From contig NZ_PYFX01000005.1 in NCBI RefSeq assembly GCF_003020115.1, positions 1-64,000 on the forward strand: a stretch of 64,000 bases of DNA, written 5' to 3'. The translations under genes and the position numbers were made by a program. Every line of letters begins with the position of its first letter. Position 1 is the first letter of the stretch. Source of the DNA: Bradyrhizobium sp. MOS002 (lineage in GTDB: Bacteria > Pseudomonadota > Alphaproteobacteria > Rhizobiales > Xanthobacteraceae). This document shows, in pieces, positions 26,868 through 36,058 of the stretch. The notes under the pieces are model-generated. The model was given only the letters and a program-made list of their open reading frames with translations. It searched no databases and had not been told where the DNA came from.

Positions 26868-27248
26868 CTATTCCGCGGCGTCTGCGAACGCCGCGGGCTG
26901 ACTCAGCTTGCGGTCGCCCCAGTCGCGGATCGCAGCGACGACGGGCACAAAGCTCTTTCCCTTCCGCGTCAGGCGATACTCGACCTTCGGCGGCACCTCG
27001 CCAAAATCCTTGCGATCGATCAGGCCGCTTGCCGTGAGCGCCTTCAATTCGCGGCTCAGCACGCGCGGGGTGATCTCCGCGCTGCCTTCCGTGCCGCGCA
27101 ACAGGCCGCTCCTGATCTCGCCGTAGCGGCGCGGGCCGTCCTTGAGGTCCCAGACGATGCGCAGCTTGTACTTGCCGCTGATCATCTTCTGAAACGCCGC
27201 GACCGGACAGCTGCGCGCGGGGACTGTCTTTGTACTAGCCTTGGCCAT
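26868..27248 (-). CDS. HxlR family winged-helix transcriptional regulator
   Basis: A 126-residue DNA-binding protein. The N-terminal cysteine motif CPVAAFQKMISGKYKLRIVW and the wing VEYRLTRKGKSF are diagnostic for HxlR. Many members sense electrophiles, oxidants or aldehydes through that cysteine. The start ATG has GGAGGAAACGAC upstream. It is divergent from the small protein gene at 27444, a common arrangement for an HxlR factor and its target. A dispersed repeat lies in the 195-nt intergenic region. Confidence 0.92.
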   Translation of the reverse strand: MAKASTKTVPARSCPVAAFQKMISGKYKLRIVWDLKDGPRRYGEIRSGLLRGTEGSAEITPRVLSRELKALTASGLIDRKDFGEVPPKVEYRLTRKGKSFVPVVAAIRDWGDRKLSQPAAFADAAE

Positions 27249-27274
27249 GTCGTTTCCTCCATGGGCGAGCGTTC

Positions 27275-27330
27275 TTGTTTTGACGCGTTTTCTTCGCGCG
27301 AACCGGTATCCACTTCGCTCGAAAACGCTT
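27275..27330. repeat. Rhizobial-type dispersed intergenic element
   Basis: It contains TTTTGACGCGTTTTCTTCGC, then CGAACCGGTATCCACTTCGC, then TCGAAAACGCTT. The ends TTTTGACGCGTTTTC and GAAAACGC are partly complementary. Such sequences are frequent between genes in Bradyrhizobium relatives from general knowledge, but only one copy is visible here. It lies in the hxlR divergent promoter region. Confidence 0.5.
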
Positions 27331-27443
27331 TGGGGGAGAATAGGAGCGACGCCGAAAAAGTCCATACTATCAATTTTGTCCGTACTTGCAGGATCGCATC
27401 CAGCACGCAGATGATGACGCACCACGCGAACAGGGAGCGTCAC

Positions 27444-27746
27444 ATGAAGCACTTCATGATCCGGTACGAATTCAAGAACGGCACGACGGAGGCATGGCAC
27501 CAGGAGGTCGACCGCTTCATCAAGGCGATCGACGGCGACCCGGAGCTGAAAGGACGGATCGGCTATCGCGTCCTGAAAAACCGCGACAATGGCAGCTATT
27601 TCCATCTCGCCAGCGTCAGCGACGATGCCGCGCAAAAGGCGCTGCTATCGCGCGACTTCTTCAGGGCCTATCAGGAGATGACACGCAAGGTCGCCGGAGG
27701 CGAGGTGACGGCGACGCCGATCGAATGGATAGGTGCGACGGCCTGA
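27444..27746 (+). CDS. Small protein, possible antibiotic-monooxygenase-like fold
   Basis: A 100-residue protein (MKHFMIRYEFKNGTTEAWHQ, then YRVLKNRDNGSYFHLASVSD, then ALLSRDFFRAYQEMTRKVAG). The pattern of an initial beta strand, helix, central strand and terminal helix suggests a dimeric ferredoxin-like barrel as in ABM-domain proteins. No catalytic residue can be assigned. GGGAGCGTCAC precedes the ATG. It is divergent from hxlR and probably its target; whether it acts on quinones or electrophiles is inference. Confidence 0.65.
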   Translation: MKHFMIRYEFKNGTTEAWHQEVDRFIKAIDGDPELKGRIGYRVLKNRDNGSYFHLASVSDDAAQKALLSRDFFRAYQEMTRKVAGGEVTATPIEWIGATA

Positions 27747-27747
27747 G

Positions 27748-28914
27748 TTACTTCATCAATCCCGCGGCCGTGAGCGCGCGCGTGATGATCTGGCCGAGAT
27801 CGAAGCCGCGGGCCTCCTCGCGCTTCGGCTCGGCCGCCTCTTCGGCGACCGCGGTGCGGATCGAGCGGGCCAGATGCGGCGCGGGCGAGCGGGCCGGTGT
27901 CGGCTTTGGCTCGGCTTTCTTCGCCGCATCGGGAATCCAGCCGGTAAGGCCGAAGAATTTGGCGATGTGATAGGACGAGGAGATGCCGGCCTCGATCAGG
28001 AACGCGCCTTCCACGCCATAGCGCTGGTCGTTGTCGGCAAGGCCGAGCGGCGTGCCGTGCGCCATGTCGGTGATGGCATAGGATTCGACGAGAGTCTCGC
28101 CGTCCTTGTTCCACCAGGCCTGGCGCGGATAGCCGTCGATGTCGGTTTCCGCCATCGGCGCATCCGGCAGATCGTGCAGGTCGAGCCACTGCTTGACGAT
28201 CTCATTGGCATTGCCGGGATTGACGGTGCGATCGGCGCTGCCGTGCCACACCGAGATCCTCGGCCACGGCCCGCGGTGATCCGAGGCCCGCCGCACCAGA
28301 TCGCCAAGCTCGCGCGCCGGCCGCACCGGGGAATGAAACATGCCGTCGAGCGCCTCGCGCAGATTGGTCGCGATGCCGTAGGGAAGTCCCGCGATGACCG
28401 CACCGGCCGCGAAGACTTCAGGGTAGGTCGCGAGCATCACCGACGTCATGCCGCCGCCGGCCGACAGGCCCGTGATGAAGATGCGCCGGGGATCGACGCG
28501 ATGGGTTTCGATCATGTGCGCGATCATCTCGCGAATCGAACTCGCCTCGCCGCTGTCCCGTGCCGTGTCTTCCGGATTGAACCAGTTGAAGCAGGTGTTG
28601 CTGTTGTTGATGCGCTGCTGCTCGGGCATCAACAGCGCGAAGCCGTAGTGCTCGGCGAGCGTCGACCATCCGGCACCGAGGTCGTAGCTTGCCGCCGTCT
28701 GGCCGCAGCCGTGCAGCACGACGACGAGCGCGCGCGGCTTCTGCAGTTGCGGCGGCACGAACGCGAACAGGCGCAGATTGCCGGGATTGTCGCCGAAGCC
28801 GGTGACCTCTTGCAACGGACTGGCGGCATCGGCGCTCCGGCGAAAGTCGGCGAAGCGCAGTCCGTCCAGCTTTGGCAGACGTCTCAAGAGGTCGACATTT
28901 CTGGTTAACGACAC
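27748..28914 (-). CDS. PHB depolymerase-family (LpqC-like) alpha/beta-hydrolase esterase
   Basis: A 388-residue hydrolase of the polyhydroxybutyrate depolymerase/feruloyl esterase group. Oxyanion region ALVVVLHGCGQTAASYD; nucleophile Ser in ITGLSAGGGMTSVML; acid in WHGSADRTVNPGNA; His in ITDMAHGTPLGL. The C-terminal about 70 residues are charged and repetitive (AEPKPTPARSP; EEAAEPKREEARG). The start is the GTG at 28914 with CAGGAGTTGCC just upstream; a TTG start 13 codons earlier is less supported. No clear secretion signal is seen. The true substrate may be a short ester rather than PHB. Confidence 0.8.
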   Translation of the reverse strand: MSLTRNVDLLRRLPKLDGLRFADFRRSADAASPLQEVTGFGDNPGNLRLFAFVPPQLQKPRALVVVLHGCGQTAASYDLGAGWSTLAEHYGFALLMPEQQRINNSNTCFNWFNPEDTARDSGEASSIREMIAHMIETHRVDPRRIFITGLSAGGGMTSVMLATYPEVFAAGAVIAGLPYGIATNLREALDGMFHSPVRPARELGDLVRRASDHRGPWPRISVWHGSADRTVNPGNANEIVKQWLDLHDLPDAPMAETDIDGYPRQAWWNKDGETLVESYAITDMAHGTPLGLADNDQRYGVEGAFLIEAGISSSYHIAKFFGLTGWIPDAAKKAEPKPTPARSPAPHLARSIRTAVAEEAAEPKREEARGFDLGQIITRALTAAGLMK

Positions 28915-29057
28915 GGCAACTCCTGGCAGGCGACGTCCTAACGTCCACACCAACCAAATAGTTGCTGCAGCGCAAAATAAAAAGACCGTGTGCTGTCGAT
29001 GACGCTCCTAAATCGCAGGAAACCCTGCAGAAATCCGCACGTATTAACCGCAATGCC

Positions 29058-30470
29058 TCAACTTGATGCAGATGCACGGCGCATCCACGCCAGGAATGCG
29101 GCGCAGATCATGATTAATGTCACAAACAGCGCGAGCGAGACGAGAAGTCCTGCGCGCGCTGATCGCACGGCTTCGACGGCGAAGAACACCGCGCCGATTG
29201 CGGCCACTCCGGCCGCATTACCGATCTGCGCCGTGGTGCCGTACATGCCGGAGGCAGAACCTGCGGCCACAGGCTTCACCGTCGAGAGCACCGCGCCGGA
29301 GAGCGGCGCCATCACCAGGCCCTGACCGTAGCCGAAGACGATCATGGTGAGCGCGAGCAGGAGCGGGGACGGCGCATCGACGGAGAACGCGACAAACGCA
29401 AGCGCCGTAAGGCCCGCGATCTGAAGCGCGCAGCCTTCGATCAAGACCCTGGTGCCGCGATGGCGCGCCCGTGCGCCGCTATGGCGCGAGCCCACGACGA
29501 AAGCGATCGCGAGCGGAATGAAGGCCGTGCCGGCCGCGAGCGGCGGGATTTTCAGCCCTCGCTGCATGAACAGCGTCATGACCAGATAGAAGGAGAGATT
29601 GGCCGCGAAGAAAAAGAACGCCGCGCCAAGGCCGCGCAGGAAAGCGGCGTCCGCCAGCAGCGAGAGATCAATCAGCGGCATGCCTCCGGCGCGGGCCACC
29701 GCATGCTCCAGTTTGGGGAACGCCAGGAGAATCACCGCGCCGATCGCCATCACCAGCCACAGCCACGATGCCCAGCCGACATCGTGACCGAACAGCAGCG
29801 GACCGATCACGCACAGCAATCCGACGAACAGGACGATGCTGCCCTTGATATCGAGCCGCGTGCCGGCGCGATGCGGCGCCGAGGGCATGATGCGCCAGGC
29901 CACGGCGGCGATGACGAGACCGCACGGCACATTGACGAAGAACACCGCGCGCCAGCCGGTGCCGGCGAGATCGATCGTGACCAGCAGACCGCCGAGCAGG
30001 AAGCCCGCGGCACCCGCGAGTCCCAGCACGATGCCGTAGATGGCGAAGGCGCGGTTGCGCTGTTCATCGGTGAACAGGAGATGCAGCGTCGCCAGCACCT
30101 GCGGCACCATCAGCGCGGCGGAGGCACCCTGCGTCAACCGCGCGACGATCAATTCCGCACCGGATTGCGCCAGTCCGCACCACAGCGACGCCAGGGTGAA
30201 GCCGAGCAGCCCAGCCAGGAACACGTTCCTGGTGCCGTGAATGTCGCCAAGCCGGCCGCCGGTGACGACCAGCGTGGCATAGCCAATCAGGTAGATCGCG
30301 ATAACGGATTCGATCTGCGCCGGCGTCGCATGCAGGTCGACCGCGATGGTGGGAATGGCGACGTTCACGATGAAGGCATCGACGCCGAACATGAATTGAG
30401 CAGCGACGACGATCGCCAGCACGGCCCAGCGGCGCGACGAATCGACTTGTCTTGTGACGGTTTGATGCAT
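29058..30470 (-). CDS. MFS drug exporter, DHA2 (14-helix) family
   Basis: A 470-residue membrane transporter of the EmrB/QacA type. Features are a first helix with D/N pairs (MFGVDAFIVNVAIPTIAVDL), motif A-like GRLGDIHGTRN and motif C-like GIVLGLAGAAGFLLGG. About 14 helices are visible, ending ICAAFLAWMRRASASS. It exports hydrophobic compounds with proton antiport; the substrate is unknown. I place the start at MHQTVTRQ (30470); in-frame codons further upstream have no membrane features and run toward the divergent sthA start. Confidence 0.88.
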   Translation of the reverse strand: MHQTVTRQVDSSRRWAVLAIVVAAQFMFGVDAFIVNVAIPTIAVDLHATPAQIESVIAIYLIGYATLVVTGGRLGDIHGTRNVFLAGLLGFTLASLWCGLAQSGAELIVARLTQGASAALMVPQVLATLHLLFTDEQRNRAFAIYGIVLGLAGAAGFLLGGLLVTIDLAGTGWRAVFFVNVPCGLVIAAVAWRIMPSAPHRAGTRLDIKGSIVLFVGLLCVIGPLLFGHDVGWASWLWLVMAIGAVILLAFPKLEHAVARAGGMPLIDLSLLADAAFLRGLGAAFFFFAANLSFYLVMTLFMQRGLKIPPLAAGTAFIPLAIAFVVGSRHSGARARHRGTRVLIEGCALQIAGLTALAFVAFSVDAPSPLLLALTMIVFGYGQGLVMAPLSGAVLSTVKPVAAGSASGMYGTTAQIGNAAGVAAIGAVFFAVEAVRSARAGLLVSLALFVTLIMICAAFLAWMRRASASS

Positions 30471-30630
30471 CGGCGCGCGAACCTTCCGGCATTTGGTTGC
30501 GCGCATAACTCGCAGATCGGCGTCATCCGCGCGATTACCTCCGAGGTAGGACTTGCTTTCCTCCCTGCCGCTTTGGCCCGATTGCTGCATGGCAGTTCCC
30601 GCTGGTTTTGCGGGCTCGGAAGTCTTCCGG

Positions 30631-32022
30631 ATGTACGACTACGACATGGTGGTGATCGGTTCGGGCCCATCGGGGCGCCGGGCCGCGGTGCAATGTGCCA
30701 AGCTCGGCAAGGCCGTGCTGGTGGTGGAGATGGGCCGGCGGGTCGGCGGCGTCTCCGTTCATACCGGTACCATTCCCTCGAAGACCCTGCGCGAAACGGT
30801 GCTGAACCTCTCCGGCTGGCGCGAGCGCGGCTTTTACGGCCGCTCCTACCGCGTCAAGCAGGACATCGCTGCGAGCGACCTGATGACCCGGCTGCAGAAG
30901 ACGCTCGACCACGAGGTCGAGGTGCTCGAGCATCAGTTCAGCCGCAATCTGGTGCGGACCGCCAATGGCGAGGCGCGGCTGGTCTCGCCGCACGAGGTCG
31001 AGATCACCAGCGCGATCGGCGAAGTGAAGGTGGTGTCGGCCGCCTTCATCCTGATCGCCTGCGGCACGCGCCCGTTCCGGCCCGACTATGTGCCGTTCGA
31101 CGGCGCCACCGTGCTCGACAGCGACGAGATCATCGAGCTGCCGAAGCTGCCGCGCAGCCTCGCCGTGATCGGCGCCGGCGTGATCGGCGTCGAATACGCC
31201 ACCATCTTCAGCGCGCTCGACGTGCCCGTCACCCTGATCGAGCCGCGGCCGACCTTCCTCGATTTCATCGACAAGGAATTGATCGACGAATTCATGCACG
31301 AGCTCCGTGACCGGAACGTCGCGCTGCGGCTCGGCGCCAAGGTCAACTCGATCGAGAAGAATGCGCAGGGCAGCATCGTCACGCATCTCGCGGACGGGCG
31401 CCATGTCACCACGGAAATGCTGCTGTTCGCGGCGGGGCGCGTCGGCGCCACCGACCGGCTCAACCTCGAAGCGGCGGGCATCGTCGTCGACCATCGCGGC
31501 CGCATCTCGGTCGATCCCGTGACCTTGCAGACCAGCGTGCCGCACATCTACGCCGCCGGTGACGTGATCGGCTTTCCGAGCCTTGCCTCAACCTCGATGG
31601 AGCAGGGACGCGTCGCTGCCTGCCATGCGCTCGGCATGGAGCCGATGGCGCCGCCGGAGTTCTTTCCCTACGGCATTTATTCAGTGCCGGAGATCTCGAC
31701 CGCAGGCCTCACGGAAGAAGAGGTGCGGACCCGCGGCATCCCCTACGAGGTCGGCATCGCGCGCTTCCGCGAAACCTCGCGTGGCCACATCATGGGGCTG
31801 AACAGCGGCATGATGAAGATGATCTTCTCGACCAAGACGCGCCGCCTGCTCGGCGTGCACATCCTCGGCGAAGGCGCCACCGAGCTGATCCATATCGGCC
31901 AGGCCGTACTCAATCTCAAAGGCACGATCGACTATTTCATCCAGAACACGTTCAACTATCCAACGCTGGCCGAGGCGTACAAGATCGCCGGCCTGGATGC
32001 GTGGAACAGGATGACGCGGTAG
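30631..32022 (+). CDS. sthA: Soluble pyridine nucleotide transhydrogenase (Si-specific)
   Basis: A 463-residue FAD protein that moves hydride between NADPH and NAD+. N-terminal FAD site VVIGSGPSGRRAAVQCAKLG. Where dihydrolipoamide dehydrogenases have the redox CxxxxC pair, this protein reads SVHTGTIPSK, as SthA enzymes do; this separates it from Lpd and glutathione reductase. Second dinucleotide fold: LAVIGAGVIGVEYATIFSAL. Dimer domain: PEISTAGLTEEEVRTRGI. The length equals the E. coli enzyme within a few residues. It is divergent from the MFS gene, and a family E repeat follows its stop. Confidence 0.94.
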   Translation: MYDYDMVVIGSGPSGRRAAVQCAKLGKAVLVVEMGRRVGGVSVHTGTIPSKTLRETVLNLSGWRERGFYGRSYRVKQDIAASDLMTRLQKTLDHEVEVLEHQFSRNLVRTANGEARLVSPHEVEITSAIGEVKVVSAAFILIACGTRPFRPDYVPFDGATVLDSDEIIELPKLPRSLAVIGAGVIGVEYATIFSALDVPVTLIEPRPTFLDFIDKELIDEFMHELRDRNVALRLGAKVNSIEKNAQGSIVTHLADGRHVTTEMLLFAAGRVGATDRLNLEAAGIVVDHRGRISVDPVTLQTSVPHIYAAGDVIGFPSLASTSMEQGRVAACHALGMEPMAPPEFFPYGIYSVPEISTAGLTEEEVRTRGIPYEVGIARFRETSRGHIMGLNSGMMKMIFSTKTRRLLGVHILGEGATELIHIGQAVLNLKGTIDYFIQNTFNYPTLAEAYKIAGLDAWNRMTR

Positions 32023-32029
32023 TCTTCCT

Positions 32030-32165
32030 TCACCTCTCCCCGCTTGCGGGGAGAGGTCGGATCGCTCTTGCGATCCGGGTGAGGGGGTACAGGTCTCACG
32101 GCCATCTCATCTGTGGAGAGAGGCCCCTCACCCCAACCCTCTCCCCGTAAGAACGGGGAGAGGGA
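32030..32165. repeat. Family E palindromic repeat, copy 1
   Basis: The left arm TCACCTCTCCCCGCTTGCGG folds on itself as a hairpin (CTCTCCCCGC / GCGGGGAGAG). A second hairpin is GGATCGCTCTTGCGATCC. The right part is CCCTCACCCCAACCCTCTCC, then CCGTAAGAACGGGGAGAGGG. The outer parts are mutually complementary. A similar element is at 40578-40686. It lies between sthA and the flavin oxidoreductase gene. Confidence 0.85.
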
Positions 32166-32293
32166 GAAGACGCATCTCGCCTCTACATGCATGCCTGCAT
32201 TCCGCCGCGCGGGACACCGCGCGATTGCGTTCGCTTCCTCCACCACGTAGCCTCATCGTCTCAACAAACAAAAAACCAGCCGGAGAGAACGCC

Positions 32294-33529
32294 ATGGCGC
32301 GCCTGAAGTTCGGAGCCTTCCTTGCCCCGCATCATCCGATCGGGGAGCATCCGATGCTCCAGTTCCGGCGCGATCTCGACCTGGTCGAGCAGCTCGATGC
32401 GCTCGGCTATGACGAGTTCTGGTGCGGCGAGCATCATTCCTCCGGCTGGGAGATGATCGCCTCCCCCGAGATGTTCCTGGCGGCGGCCGGCGAGCGCACC
32501 AAGCGAATCAAGCTCGGCACCGGCGTGGTGTCGCTGCCCTACCATCATCCCTACAACGTCGCGCAGCGCATGGTGCAGCTCGACCACATGACCGGCGGCC
32601 GCGCCATCTTCGGCTCCGGTCCCGGCGCGCTCGCCTCCGACGCACATACGCTCGGCATCGATCCGATGACGCAGCGCGACCGCCAGGACGAGGCGATCAG
32701 CGTGATCCGCCGTCTCTTCAATGGCGAGCGCGTCACCGCGAAGAGCGACTGGTTCACCATGAACGACGCCGCGCTGCAGATCCTGCCGTTGCAGGAGGAG
32801 ATGCCGTTCGTTGTGGCCTCGCAGATCTCGCCCTCCGGCATGACGCTCGCCGGCAAATACGGCATCGGCATCATTTCGCTGGGTTCGATGACGACGCAGG
32901 GGCTGATGTCGCTGCAGCAGCAATGGCAGTTCGCCGAGGACGCGGCAAAAAAGCACGGCACCAAGGTCGATCGCGCGAACTGGCGCGTGCTGCTGACCTG
33001 GCACATCGCCGAAACCCGCGAGCAGGCGCGCCGCGAGGCCGGCGCCGGGCTGATGCGCTGGCACAATGAATATAACGTCGGCACGCTGCAGCGGCCGGGC
33101 CTGACCGCGTTCGCCTCACCCGACGAGGCCGTGGACAAGACCGCTTTCGTCGACGGCGCGGCCTCCGTCATCGGCACGCCCGACGATCTCGTCAAGATGA
33201 TCAAGAACGTGATGCAGGTCTCCGGCGGAATCGGCGCTGTCATCGGCTTCGTGCACGACTGGGCCAATCCGGAGAATACGCGCCGGAGCTGGGACATGGT
33301 CGCGCGCTATGTCGTGCCCGAGATCAACGGCTACATCGACAGCTTGCGCAAATCGCAAAAATTCGTGATCGAGAACCGCGCGATCTTCGAGCGTGCGGGA
33401 CAGGCCGTGATGGCCAAGATCATGGAAAACGAGAAGGCCGCCGAGGCGCTGAAGGTGACCGGCGCCGGCCGCATTGCGATTCCGGCCGTCAACGCCCCGG
33501 ATTTGCAGAAGGAAGCGGCGAAACGGTAG
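32294..33529 (+). CDS. LLM class flavin-dependent oxidoreductase
   Basis: A 411-residue bacterial luciferase-like monooxygenase. It opens LKFGAFLAPHHPIGEHPMLQ, then DELGYDEFWCGEHHSSGWE-type sequence and IKLGTGVVSLPYHHPYNVAQ, which line the FMN pocket of the alkanal-monooxygenase fold. Relatives include limonene and other terpene/alkane oxygenases that need a separate flavin reductase. GGAGAGAACGCC precedes the ATG. It is followed by a cytochrome P450 gene on the same strand, 209 nt away with a family A repeat between, so a joint catabolic role is possible but not shown. Confidence 0.88.
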   Translation: MARLKFGAFLAPHHPIGEHPMLQFRRDLDLVEQLDALGYDEFWCGEHHSSGWEMIASPEMFLAAAGERTKRIKLGTGVVSLPYHHPYNVAQRMVQLDHMTGGRAIFGSGPGALASDAHTLGIDPMTQRDRQDEAISVIRRLFNGERVTAKSDWFTMNDAALQILPLQEEMPFVVASQISPSGMTLAGKYGIGIISLGSMTTQGLMSLQQQWQFAEDAAKKHGTKVDRANWRVLLTWHIAETREQARREAGAGLMRWHNEYNVGTLQRPGLTAFASPDEAVDKTAFVDGAASVIGTPDDLVKMIKNVMQVSGGIGAVIGFVHDWANPENTRRSWDMVARYVVPEINGYIDSLRKSQKFVIENRAIFERAGQAVMAKIMENEKAAEALKVTGAGRIAIPAVNAPDLQKEAAKR

Positions 33530-33550
33530 GCCGCAAAACTATCTCCACAG

Positions 33551-33670
33551 GTCGTCCCGGCGAAAGCCGGGACCCATAACCACCGAAATGTGTTTGGCGA
33601 AGACACGCAATTATCAGCTCGTGACAAATTGCTCCCTGGGTTATGGGTCCCGGCTTTCGCCGGGACGACG
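33551..33670. repeat. Family A palindromic repeat, copy 4 (CCCGG version, uninterrupted arms)
   Basis: Full-length arms: GTCGTCCCGGCGAAAGCCGG at the left and its complement at the right, with GGGACCCATAACC facing GGTTATGGGTCCC and a variable centre of about 60 nt. It lacks the nested GCGCAATTGCGC module. Confidence 0.93.
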
Positions 33671-33738
33671 ATGGTGCATCTTAGGCGCAAGATAACCGGA
33701 TTGTGTTATGTTGGGTCCAGCCAACCGGAGCAATCGTC

Positions 33739-35115
33739 ATGTCGATGCAGAATGTGGCCACCCCTGCGCTCGGCTTCACTCCGCCCAAGCGCAACGAGCT
33801 GACCCACATCCCTGGCGACGAAGGCTGGCCGATCATCGGCAAAACCTTTCAGGTGCTCGCCGACCCAAAGGGGCATATCGAGGCGAACGGGGCCAAATAC
33901 GGCCTGGTCTATCGCACGCATTTCTTCGGCGAGACCAATGTCGTGCTGCTCGGCCCCGAGGCCAACGAGCTCGTGCTGTTCGACCAGCAAAAGCTGTTCT
34001 CCTCGACCCATGGCTGGAACAAGGTGCTCGGCCTGTTGTTTCCGCGCGGATTGATGCTGCTGGATTTCGATGAGCACCGGCTGCACCGCAAAGCGCTGTC
34101 GGTCGCGTTCAAGTCCGGCCCGATGAAGTCGTATCTGAGCGATCTCGACCGCGGCATCGCCGCCCGCGTCGCGCAGTGGAAGGCCAAGCCCGGCGAGATG
34201 CAGCTTTATCCGGCGATGAAGCAGCTCACGCTCGATCTCGCCGCCGCATCCTTTCTCGGCGCCGATATCGGGCCGGAGGTCGACGAGATCAACCGCGCCT
34301 TCGTCGACATGGTCGCCGCCGCCGTCGCCCCGATCCGCCGACCGCTGCCCGGCACGCAGATGGCGGCCGGCGTCAGGGGACGCAAACGCATCGTCGCCTA
34401 TTTCCGCGAGCAGATTCCGCTGCGGCGCGGCAATCACGGCGGCGATGATCTGTTCTCGCATCTCTGTCGCGCAACCCACGAGGACGGCGCGCTGCTCTCG
34501 GAACAGGACATCATCGACCACATGAGCTTTCTGATGATGGCGGCGCACGACACGCTGACCTCGTCACTGACGTCGTTCATCGGCGAGCTCGCGGCAAATC
34601 CCGGCTGGCAGGACAAGCTTCGCGCGGAAGTTATGGCGCTGGGGCTCGCCCCTGGTGCGCCAAGCAGCTTCGACGATCTCGAAAAGATGCCGCTCTCGGA
34701 GATGGCGTTCAAGGAAGCGCTGCGGATCAAGCCGCCGGTGCCCTCGATGCCGCGCCGCGCCATGCGCGATTTCACCTTCAAGGGCTTTTCGATTCCGGCC
34801 GGCACCGCGATCGGCGTCAATCCGCTCTACACCCACCACATGAAGGACATCTGGCCGGAACCGGATCGGTTCGATCCGCTGCGCTTTACCGAGGAGGCCC
34901 AGCGCAACCGCCACCGCTTCGCCTGGGTGCCGTTCGGCGGCGGCGCGCATATGTGCCTCGGCCTGCACTTCGCCTACATGCAGGCCAAATGCTTCGCGCG
35001 GCACTTCCTGCAGAACATCGAGGTATCGCTGGAGCCCGGCTACAAGGCCGACTGGCAGATGTGGCCGATCCCGAAGCCGCGCGACGGATTGCGGGTGCGG
35101 GTGAAGGCGGTGTGA
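33739..35115 (+). CDS. Cytochrome P450
   Basis: A 458-residue haem monooxygenase. The haem-binding loop FGGGAHMCLGLHF supplies Cys406; ExxR is in FKEALRIKPP; the I-helix threonine is in MMAAHDTLTSS. No membrane anchor is seen, so it is a soluble bacterial P450 that needs ferredoxin and reductase partners not visible in the window. The N-terminus LTHIPGDEGWPIIGKTFQVL resembles CYP120-like or sterol/retinoid-type bacterial P450s. The start at MSMQNVATP has GGAG about 12 nt upstream. Neighbouring genes are an LLM oxidoreductase and an SDR, which together suggest oxidation of a terpenoid or lipid-like compound. Confidence 0.92.
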   Translation: MSMQNVATPALGFTPPKRNELTHIPGDEGWPIIGKTFQVLADPKGHIEANGAKYGLVYRTHFFGETNVVLLGPEANELVLFDQQKLFSSTHGWNKVLGLLFPRGLMLLDFDEHRLHRKALSVAFKSGPMKSYLSDLDRGIAARVAQWKAKPGEMQLYPAMKQLTLDLAAASFLGADIGPEVDEINRAFVDMVAAAVAPIRRPLPGTQMAAGVRGRKRIVAYFREQIPLRRGNHGGDDLFSHLCRATHEDGALLSEQDIIDHMSFLMMAAHDTLTSSLTSFIGELAANPGWQDKLRAEVMALGLAPGAPSSFDDLEKMPLSEMAFKEALRIKPPVPSMPRRAMRDFTFKGFSIPAGTAIGVNPLYTHHMKDIWPEPDRFDPLRFTEEAQRNRHRFAWVPFGGGAHMCLGLHFAYMQAKCFARHFLQNIEVSLEPGYKADWQMWPIPKPRDGLRVRVKAV

Positions 35116-35125
35116 GCACCGCAGT

Positions 35126-35211
35126 CGTCATTGCGAGCGAAGCGAAGCAATCCAGACCGCTTCTGCGGAGGCTGCCTGGATTGCTTCGTCGCTTCGCTCC
35201 TCGCAATGACG
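35126..35211. repeat. Family C palindromic repeat, copy 1
   Basis: The left arm CGTCATTGCGAGCGAAGCGA continues into AGCAATCCAG. The right arm is CTGGATTGCTTCGTCGCTTC, then GCTCCTCGCAATGACG. The centre CGCTTCTGCGGAGGC varies between copies. It is related to 61498-61580. It lies between the convergent P450 and SDR genes. Confidence 0.92.
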
Positions 35212-35215
35212 AAAA

Positions 35216-36058
35216 CTACCCGGCCCCCTGATCGAACGCCTTGCGCAGGGCCACGTAGCCCTGCTGCTGCTGGCTCCAGTTGCGGCCGCCGGTCATCGCG
35301 CCGTCGATGACGAGGTCATGGCCGTTGATGAAGCCGGATTCGTCGCTGGCCAGGAACACCGCTGCGTGGGCGATGTCGTCAGGAAGGCCGGCGCGCGGGA
35401 TCGGCTGCGCGGTCTTGTAGACCTCGCGCATCACCGCCGGCGTCTTCTCCGCCGCGTCGGTCGAAAGCCCGAGCGCCTTGCCGAAAATGCCGGTCGCGAT
35501 GGCGCCGGGCGAGATCGAGTTGACGCGGACGTTGGATTCGCCGAGCTCCATCGCCACGCATTTGGTGAGATGGATCACCGCCGCCTTGGCCGCACCATAG
35601 ACCATCGATGACGAGAAGCCGGCGAGACGGCCGGCGATGCTGCCATTGTTGATGATGCTGCCAAATCCCTGCTTCTTCATGTGGGGCGCGGCGTGCTTCA
35701 TGCCGAGCATGACGCTGCGCAGCAGGGTCGCCATCGCCGCGTCGAAGCGCTCGACCTCGAGGCCTTCGATGCCGCCGGTCTGCGCCGGGCCACCGGCATT
35801 GTTGAACAGGCAGTCGATGCGGCCGAATTTGTCCACCGCGAGCGCGATCAGCGCCCGCATCTGCGCTTCGACGGTCACATCCGTCTGGCGGAAGACGCAA
35901 TTCGCCCCGAGCTGCTTCGCCAGCGCCTCGCCTTCCGGTATGCGCCGGCCCGCGATCACAATTTTGGCACCTTCGGCAACGAAGACTTCTGCAGTCCGCA
36001 ACCCGATCCCGCTCGTCGCGCCCGTGATCACCGCGACCTTGCCATCCAGCCTGCCCAT
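35216..36058 (-). CDS. Short-chain dehydrogenase/reductase (SDR)
   Basis: A 280-residue classical SDR. Cofactor motif ITGATSGIGLRTAEVF, structural NNAG in LFNNAGGPAQ, catalytic Ser and YxxxK in SSSMVYGAAKAAVIHL, and a C-terminal FINGHDLVIDGAMTGG. The basic residues after the first strand (VIAGRRIPEGE) fit NADP(H) or mixed use, but this is not decisive. The substrate is unknown. The start at MGRLDGKVAV follows AGGGACATTCC; the upstream in-frame extension has no family similarity. It is convergent with the P450 gene. Confidence 0.9.
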   Translation of the reverse strand: MGRLDGKVAVITGATSGIGLRTAEVFVAEGAKIVIAGRRIPEGEALAKQLGANCVFRQTDVTVEAQMRALIALAVDKFGRIDCLFNNAGGPAQTGGIEGLEVERFDAAMATLLRSVMLGMKHAAPHMKKQGFGSIINNGSIAGRLAGFSSSMVYGAAKAAVIHLTKCVAMELGESNVRVNSISPGAIATGIFGKALGLSTDAAEKTPAVMREVYKTAQPIPRAGLPDDIAHAAVFLASDESGFINGHDLVIDGAMTGGRNWSQQQQGYVALRKAFDQGAG

